DNA of 64,000 nt, taken from Planosporangium mesophilum (lineage in GTDB: Bacteria > Actinomycetota > Actinomycetes > Mycobacteriales > Micromonosporaceae). Positions 59,187-64,000 of this stretch are shown here, piece after piece. The position numbers were made by a program, and so were the translations under genes. How positions within the stretch are numbered: the first letter of the stretch is position 1; each line of letters starts with the position of its first letter. The DNA is taken from contig NZ_BOON01000017.1 of the NCBI RefSeq assembly GCF_016863255.1, positions 1-64,000 of the forward strand. The letters run 5' to 3'. Below the pieces are notes generated by a model, which was given only the letters and a program-made list of their open reading frames with translations, was not told where the DNA came from and searched no databases.

Positions 59187-60824
59187 TCACGACTGTGGCG
59201 GACAGCTGGCGAGGCCGGTCGGGTCACGCGGGTCGCACCCGCTCCCCGGACCGGGCGTCTTCGCATCCTTGCCGGTGAACACGTGCAGCGTCACCTCGGT
59301 CTCCTCGGGCTGCTGCCCACAGGGAGAGACCGAGGCGACCGTGCCCTTGCGTCCGCCGGGCCGGTCGTTGTCGATCTTCACCGTGTAGTTGCTGTCTTCC
59401 AGGGACGACTTCACGTCGTCGGCGTCCTTGCCGACCAGTTTGGCGCACTCGATGACGGGCGTCTTCTTCGTCGCCGTCGCCGCTACCGGGGTGGACTGCT
59501 TCGGCTTCGGCTTCGCCGTCGGACTGGGCGCCTTGCTGCTGGCCACCGGGCTCGGCGGAGCGGCGGTCGGATCGTTGGCGGACTTGTTCTGCAACAGTAA
59601 CCACCCGCCGCCGACGCAGAACAGCAGCACGATGACGACGGCCAGCACCGCCCACGGGGCGACGCTCTTCTTGCCGGCGGACGTACGGTCGCCGGCGGGC
59701 GCCGTGGACGGCGACGACCCGCCGTACGTGTCGGCGTACGTGTAGTCCGCCGCCGCCGGGGCCGGGCCGGGCACGGCGGCGGCGCCCCGGACGTACTGCC
59801 CCTGGCGCTGGGCCGGCGCGCTCATCGCACCGGTCGCCGGGTAGGCGGCACCGGGCATCACCCGGGTGCCGGCCGGTGTGGCCGGGCCACTGCCCATCCG
59901 CGCGGGCGGGCCGCCGAACGGCGGGGACACCGGAGATCCGGAGACCGGGCGGGTCGGGTCGGCGGGGCCGCCCGACGTGGGGGCCAGTGCGGCGACGGAC
60001 CCGTTCGCCAGTGACTGCGCCGTGTGCCGGGCCACCTGCGCCATGGCGGCCGCCGAGGCGTACCGGGCGGAGGGGTCCTTGGCCATCGCGCGGTCGACGA
60101 TCTGACGAACGGCCGGGGGGATGTCACCGGGCAGCGGCGGCGGCGCGTCCCGTACGTGCCGCATCGCGATCTCGATCGGGTTGTCGCCCTCGAACGGGCG
60201 CCTACCGGCCAGGCACTGGTAGGCGACCACGCCGAGCGCGTACACGTCGGACATCGGGGACGCGGTCTTGCCTGCCGCCTGCTCGGGCGAGATGTAGGAG
60301 GCCGTACCGAGCACCGACCCGGCCTGCGTGAGCTGGGCACCGCCGGCTGCGCGGGCGATGCCGAAGTCGGTGAGCACGAGCGTGCCGTTCGGGCGTACCA
60401 GCAGGTTGCCCGGCTTGACGTCGCGGTGCACGACGCCTTTCTCGTGCGCGGCGTGCAGCGCGTCGGCCGCCTGCGCGATGAGCGCCATCGTGCGGGCCGG
60501 AGTCAGCCGGTGGACCCGCGCGAGCGTACGGGACAGCGCGTCGCCCTCCACGTACTCCATGACCAGGAACGCGGTGTTGTCCTCGCTGCCGTAGTCGTAG
60601 ACGTCGACGACACCGGGGTGGTTGATGGTGGCCATGGTGCGGGCCTCGCCGCGGAAGCGCTCGGCGAAGCCGGGCTCCTCCATCAGCGACGGCAGCAGGA
60701 TCTTGACAGCGATGGTCCGCCCGAGCACCTCGTCGGTGCCGCGCCATACCTCGCCCATGCCTCCACCGGCGATCCGCTCGTCCAAGCGGTACCGGCCGCC
60801 CAGGGTGTCTCCGGGGCTCACCAT
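59187..60824 (-). CDS. pknA: Ser/Thr protein kinase (PknA position) with one PASTA-like C-terminal domain
   Basis: 545 residues. Kinase domain ~10-270 with IAGGGMGEVW, Lys41 in IAVK, HRDVKPGNLL and TDFG. A Pro/Gly/Tyr-rich linker, a helix (WAVLAVVIVLLFCVGGGWLLL) and a C-terminal extracellular domain follow (CAKLVGKDADDVKSSLEDSNYTVKI...GTVASVSPCGQQPEETEVTLHVF), resembling a single PASTA unit with two Cys. Mycobacterial PknA has no such ectodomain, so sensing here differs. It overlaps or abuts pknB. Confidence 0.9.
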   Translation of the reverse strand: MVSPGDTLGGRYRLDERIAGGGMGEVWRGTDEVLGRTIAVKILLPSLMEEPGFAERFRGEARTMATINHPGVVDVYDYGSEDNTAFLVMEYVEGDALSRTLARVHRLTPARTMALIAQAADALHAAHEKGVVHRDVKPGNLLVRPNGTLVLTDFGIARAAGGAQLTQAGSVLGTASYISPEQAAGKTASPMSDVYALGVVAYQCLAGRRPFEGDNPIEIAMRHVRDAPPPLPGDIPPAVRQIVDRAMAKDPSARYASAAAMAQVARHTAQSLANGSVAALAPTSGGPADPTRPVSGSPVSPPFGGPPARMGSGPATPAGTRVMPGAAYPATGAMSAPAQRQGQYVRGAAAVPGPAPAAADYTYADTYGGSSPSTAPAGDRTSAGKKSVAPWAVLAVVIVLLFCVGGGWLLLQNKSANDPTAAPPSPVASSKAPSPTAKPKPKQSTPVAATATKKTPVIECAKLVGKDADDVKSSLEDSNYTVKIDNDRPGGRKGTVASVSPCGQQPEETEVTLHVFTGKDAKTPGPGSGCDPRDPTGLASCPPQS

Positions 60825-60839
60825 TGTGAATTCCTCACT

Positions 60840-62336
60840 TCAGCCCCGCTCCTGGATGATCGCGCGCATCACGTTCCCGGCGATCTGCGCCGCGTCGTGG
60901 CTGCCGCCCGAGCCGGCCTGCTCGAGGAAGACCGCCACCGCTGCCACCGGCTTGCCATCCTTGATCGCGAAGCCGATGAACCATCCGTGGTCGGGATTGT
61001 TTCCGTTCTGGGCCGTACCGGTCTTGCCGCCGACCTGCACACCCGGGATGCGGGCGGAGGTGCCGGTGCCGTCGTTGCTCGCGACGACGTTGATCATCAT
61101 GTCGCGCAGGGTGCCGGCGTTCTGCTCGTTGAGCGGCCGGCGCTGCTCGTGCGGGCTGGCCACGTACGTCGGCGTACGGTCCGCCGCGAGCTCCTTGTCG
61201 ATCAGGTACGGGCGCATCTGGCGGCCGCCGTTGGCGACGGTCGCGGCGATCAGCGCGCCCTGGAGGGGAGTCATCTGCACGTTGCTCTGGCCGATCGCGG
61301 ACTGCGCGACGGTCGGCCGGTCGACCTGCCCGTTCGGGTCCTGCATCGTCCCGGTGTGGCTGGTAGCGACCCCCATGACGTTCTTGGGGTCCTGGTCGAA
61401 GCGGACGGGCTCCTCGAAGCCGAAGGCCTGCGCCATTTTCTTGATCGGATCGGCGCCGAGCTGCTCGGCTGCCAGCCGGGAGAAGGCGGTGTTGCAGGAG
61501 ACCGTCAGCGCCTGCTTGAGCGTGATCTGCTCGGGGCAGAAGACCCCGGGCGCGTTCTGGATCACGTGCGTCGTACCCGGCGCGGTGTAGCTCGTGCCGC
61601 CCTGGAGCACGGTCTCGGGCTGCACGCCGTTGGCGAGGGCCGCGGCCGAGTCGATGACCTTGAACGTCGAGCCGGGCGGGTACAGCTCGGAGAACGCCCG
61701 GTTGAACAGTGGCTTGTCCGGGTTCTGCTCGAGCTGGTTGAAGGCCGAGGTGGCGGCCTTGGAGTTGTGGCTGACCAGCGGGTTGGGGTCGAACGAGGGC
61801 GCCGAGACAGCGGCCAGCAGCGCACCCGTGCTCGGATCGAGCGCGACGACGGCGCCCTTGCGCACCTTGCCCTTGTTCTGCAGCGCCTCGTACCCGGTCC
61901 GCTGCGCCCCCGGTGACAGCGTGAGCAGGACGTTGCCGCCCGAGGTCCGCTTGCCGGTGAGCATGGCCAGCCATCGGTCGGCCACCTGGGAGTCCGCGTT
62001 GCCCTGCAGGTACGCGTTCTCCAGCTTCTCGATGTCGGTGCTGGCGTTGCTGACCGGCTTGACCCCGACGATGTGCGCGTACTGGTCGCCCATCGGGTAC
62101 ATCCGCTGGTACTTCAGGTCGTCGTCGGTCTGCCGGCTCTGGGCGAGCACCACCCCGCCGGCGGCCTCGATCGAGCCGCGCTGGCGCTGGTACTCCGAGA
62201 TCTGGACCCGGTGCGTGTTGTAGTCGCTGTTGCGGTAGTCGTCGGCCTTGTACGCCTGCACCCAGTTGAGGTTGACGAACAGGAGGCCGAACAGGACCAG
62301 GACGACGACGCCTACCCGACGTAACGGGGCATTCAT
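60840..62336 (-). CDS. pbpA: Class B penicillin-binding protein (PbpA)
   Basis: 498 residues. N-terminal anchor (VGVVVLVLFGLLFVNLNWVQA), dimerisation region, then transpeptidase with active Ser223 (STFK), SCN at 280-282 and KTG at 438-440. It cross-links peptidoglycan at division or elongation sites, with RodA as partner glycosyltransferase. Starts within the end of the rodA gene (ATGA-type overlap). Confidence 0.95.
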   Translation of the reverse strand: MNAPLRRVGVVVLVLFGLLFVNLNWVQAYKADDYRNSDYNTHRVQISEYQRQRGSIEAAGGVVLAQSRQTDDDLKYQRMYPMGDQYAHIVGVKPVSNASTDIEKLENAYLQGNADSQVADRWLAMLTGKRTSGGNVLLTLSPGAQRTGYEALQNKGKVRKGAVVALDPSTGALLAAVSAPSFDPNPLVSHNSKAATSAFNQLEQNPDKPLFNRAFSELYPPGSTFKVIDSAAALANGVQPETVLQGGTSYTAPGTTHVIQNAPGVFCPEQITLKQALTVSCNTAFSRLAAEQLGADPIKKMAQAFGFEEPVRFDQDPKNVMGVATSHTGTMQDPNGQVDRPTVAQSAIGQSNVQMTPLQGALIAATVANGGRQMRPYLIDKELAADRTPTYVASPHEQRRPLNEQNAGTLRDMMINVVASNDGTGTSARIPGVQVGGKTGTAQNGNNPDHGWFIGFAIKDGKPVAAVAVFLEQAGSGGSHDAAQIAGNVMRAIIQERG

Positions 62337-63874
62337 GCCTTATCTCCATTGTGTCGGGTCGTCGTGCCCGCCTTGAGCATCTCCGTCGGCAACTCCTGCA
62401 GCTTGACCGGGCCGCCTGCGCTGGGTCCACCCCCGCGGCCGGAAGCGGAGCCGTCGGCCGGACGCCGCGCCGCGTCGGACACCCGCAGCAGCAGGGCGAC
62501 GAGCGCCCAGTTGGCGACCAGCGAGGAGCCACCGGCGGACAGGAACGGCGTGGTCTGCCCGGTCAGCGGGATCAGCTTGCTCACCCCGCCCACGATGACG
62601 AAGACCTGCAACCCGAGCGTGAACGCGAGGCCGCCGGCGAAGAGCTTGCCGAAGGAGTCCCGTACGCCGATCGCGGCCCGCAGCCCCCGTTGGGCGATGA
62701 GCAGGTAGACCACGAGCAGGGCGCTCAGCCCGAACAGGCCGATCTCCTCGCCCATGCCCGCGAAGATGAAGTCGCTCTCCACCAGCGGCACGATCTCCGG
62801 GTGGCCCACGCCGGGGCCGGCGCCGAACAGGCCGCCGGTGCCCAGGCCCAGCAGCGACTGCACCAGCTGGTACCCGTTGCCGTCCGGCTCGGCGAACGGG
62901 TCGAGCCAGATGCCGACCCGCTGGTGGAAGTTGGCGAACGGACCGCCGATGATGCCACCCAGGACGTACGCGCTGAACGCCCCGCCGCTGAACAGGAGCA
63001 GACCGATGATCAGCCAGCTCACCCGCTCGGTCGCGATGTAGAGCGTCACGACGAACATGCCGAAGTACATGAGCGAGGTGCCGAGGTCCTTCTCGAACAC
63101 CAGGACCAGCAGGCTGAGCAGCCAGACGGTGAGGACCGGCCCGAGGTCGCGGCCGCGTGGGAAGTCGATGCCGAGGAACCGCTTGCTCGCCAGCGACAGC
63201 ACCTCGCGCTTGCGCACGAGGTAGTACGCGAAGAACACGAGCAGCAGGACCTTGGCGAACTCACCCGGCTGGATCGCGAAGAAGCCGAAGTTGATCCACA
63301 GCTTGGCCGGCGCGCCGTTGACGCTCGCGAGCCGGGCGGGCAGGACCGCGGGGATCATCACCAGGACGATGCCGGTGAGCCCGAGCGTGTACGCGTACCG
63401 CGACAGCGAGCGGTGATCGCGCACGATCGCAAGGACCAGCATCGCGCATGCGATGGCCAGCAGGCTCCACATGAGCTGGCGGCCGCCCTGGCCGCCGAAG
63501 ACCGGGATGCTGGTACCGCCGTGCTCCTTGACGTCCGCGATGTCCAGCCGGCGCAGGAACATCACGCCGAATCCGTTGATCAGCGCCACGGCGGGCAGCA
63601 TCACGGGGTCGGAGTGCGGCGCCAACCAGCGGATCATGAGATGCGCGACGAAGAACATCGCGCCCAGGGCGGCCACCGGGCCGAGGAACCAGAGGGTGAC
63701 CCGGCCCATCAGAGCTGCCTCGGCGGCCGCCGCGTACAGCCCGACCACCGCCATCGCGAACACCAGCAACCCGAGTTCGGCGTTGCGGCGGCCGCCCGAT
63801 CGCGAAGGCCGGGTGGGCGTTGCCCCGTCGCCCTGGTTGGTGGGCGGCGGGGCCGGAATGGCGGGGGCGGTCAC
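62333..63874 (-). CDS. rodA: RodA/FtsW/SpoVE-family peptidoglycan glycosyltransferase
   Basis: 513 residues from GTG 63874. About ten to twelve membrane helices with the SEDS motifs AIQPGEFAKVLLLVF, GVGHPEIVPLVESDFIFAGMGEEIG and IPLTGQTTPFLSAGGSS. It polymerises lipid II together with PbpA. The C-terminal tail is charged and hydrophilic. Upstream lies the last part of a phosphatase gene. Confidence 0.94.
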   Translation of the reverse strand: MTAPAIPAPPPTNQGDGATPTRPSRSGGRRNAELGLLVFAMAVVGLYAAAAEAALMGRVTLWFLGPVAALGAMFFVAHLMIRWLAPHSDPVMLPAVALINGFGVMFLRRLDIADVKEHGGTSIPVFGGQGGRQLMWSLLAIACAMLVLAIVRDHRSLSRYAYTLGLTGIVLVMIPAVLPARLASVNGAPAKLWINFGFFAIQPGEFAKVLLLVFFAYYLVRKREVLSLASKRFLGIDFPRGRDLGPVLTVWLLSLLVLVFEKDLGTSLMYFGMFVVTLYIATERVSWLIIGLLLFSGGAFSAYVLGGIIGGPFANFHQRVGIWLDPFAEPDGNGYQLVQSLLGLGTGGLFGAGPGVGHPEIVPLVESDFIFAGMGEEIGLFGLSALLVVYLLIAQRGLRAAIGVRDSFGKLFAGGLAFTLGLQVFVIVGGVSKLIPLTGQTTPFLSAGGSSLVANWALVALLLRVSDAARRPADGSASGRGGGPSAGGPVKLQELPTEMLKAGTTTRHNGDKA

Positions 63875-63902
63875 GACGGTGGCTAGTCCTTGACAGGTCG
63901 GG

Positions 63903-64000
63903 TCAGCGCTTGCGGCAGCTGATCGTCGGCACGGGGGTCTGGATGGTGTCGGGGCTCGAGCTGGTCTCGACGGTCGGGGTGGCCGATGCGGGAGCGATCG
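63903..64000 (-). CDS. C-terminal end of a probable PP2C phosphatase (PstP), partial
   Basis: Only the last 31 codons are present (APASATPTVETSSSPDTIQT, then PVPTISCRKR and stop). The Thr/Pro-rich exterior tail and its place ahead of rodA, pbpA, pknA and pknB match the PstP phosphatase of this cluster. The catalytic domain lies beyond the window, so the name rests on context. Confidence 0.55.
   Translation of the reverse strand, partial: IAPASATPTVETSSSPDTIQTPVPTISCRKR

Overview
The window is high-GC actinobacterial chromosome, most likely from the family Micromonosporaceae. This rests on strong GC bias in coding DNA, frequent GTG/TTG starts, a crgA - DUF881 - class E sortase - pabA/trpG - pknB - pknA - pbpA - rodA - (pstP) block near the right edge, FadE5- and EtfD-type genes, two c-di-AMP (ydaO-type) riboswitches in front of NlpC/P60 hydrolases, and an actinobacterial LexA box. 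Genus or species cannot be named from the sequence alone.

Layout. 1-8.4 kb: a truncated multi-HAMP sensor kinase, a PP2C/SpoIIE phosphatase, a PH-domain protein, a thiolase, a membrane glycosyltransferase, and dimethylargininase (ddaH) divergent from an Lrp regulator. 8.4-14.1 kb: a chaperone-like protein, a molybdenum cofactor group (DUF6457, mobA, and fdhD on the other strand), DUF4192 and GNAT proteins, and a secreted Pro/Ser-rich protein. 14.6-18.1 kb: a three-gene 2-oxoacid dehydrogenase operon (E1-alpha, E1-beta, E2) closed by a strong terminator. 18.3-20.2 kb: a 43-aa microprotein and a repeat-rich LppU-like membrane protein.

20.3-33.6 kb is the accessory core and the main discovery. 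A gene for a thioredoxin-like NHL-repeat protein is a serial integration target. The complete coding sequence sits at the right (to 33630). Two further copies of only its first ~44 codons lie at 20283-20412 (degenerate) and 22382-22513, and each ends at the same point, just before the CxxC active-site codons. Between the second and third copies lies a ~9.4 kb element (about 22514-31926) with a large serine recombinase beside its left end, an AbiTii-domain protein, small membrane proteins and several unknown proteins, but no recognisable replication, transfer or capsid gene. The element brings its own 5' end of the target gene and so restores an open frame after integration. The older left relic holds an AlbA_2/ATPase (Schlafen/RecG-like) protein. 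The element also carries a thrice-repeated 13-mer and a ~33-bp-arm inverted repeat between divergent genes.

33.6-42.3 kb returns to core genes: pxpC/pxpB, trhA, DUF6458, sixA, fadE5, a PP2C phosphatase, an RlpA-like protein and a phosphotransferase. 42.3-44.7 kb is a second, decayed integration site at a tRNA-Gly(CCC) gene, with a 42-bp duplicate of the tRNA 3' part, a tyrosine-integrase C-terminal relic, methyltransferases and small orphan ORFs. 44.7-53.2 kb: a PPOX protein with a perfect LexA box at its promoter, two NlpC/P60 proteins each behind a c-di-AMP riboswitch, two CBS/hemolysin-family proteins and etfD. fadE5 and etfD are 14 kb apart but share a 16-bp operator-like palindrome, which suggests one fatty-acid-oxidation regulon. 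53.3-64 kb: the cell division/cell-wall and Ser/Thr kinase cluster.
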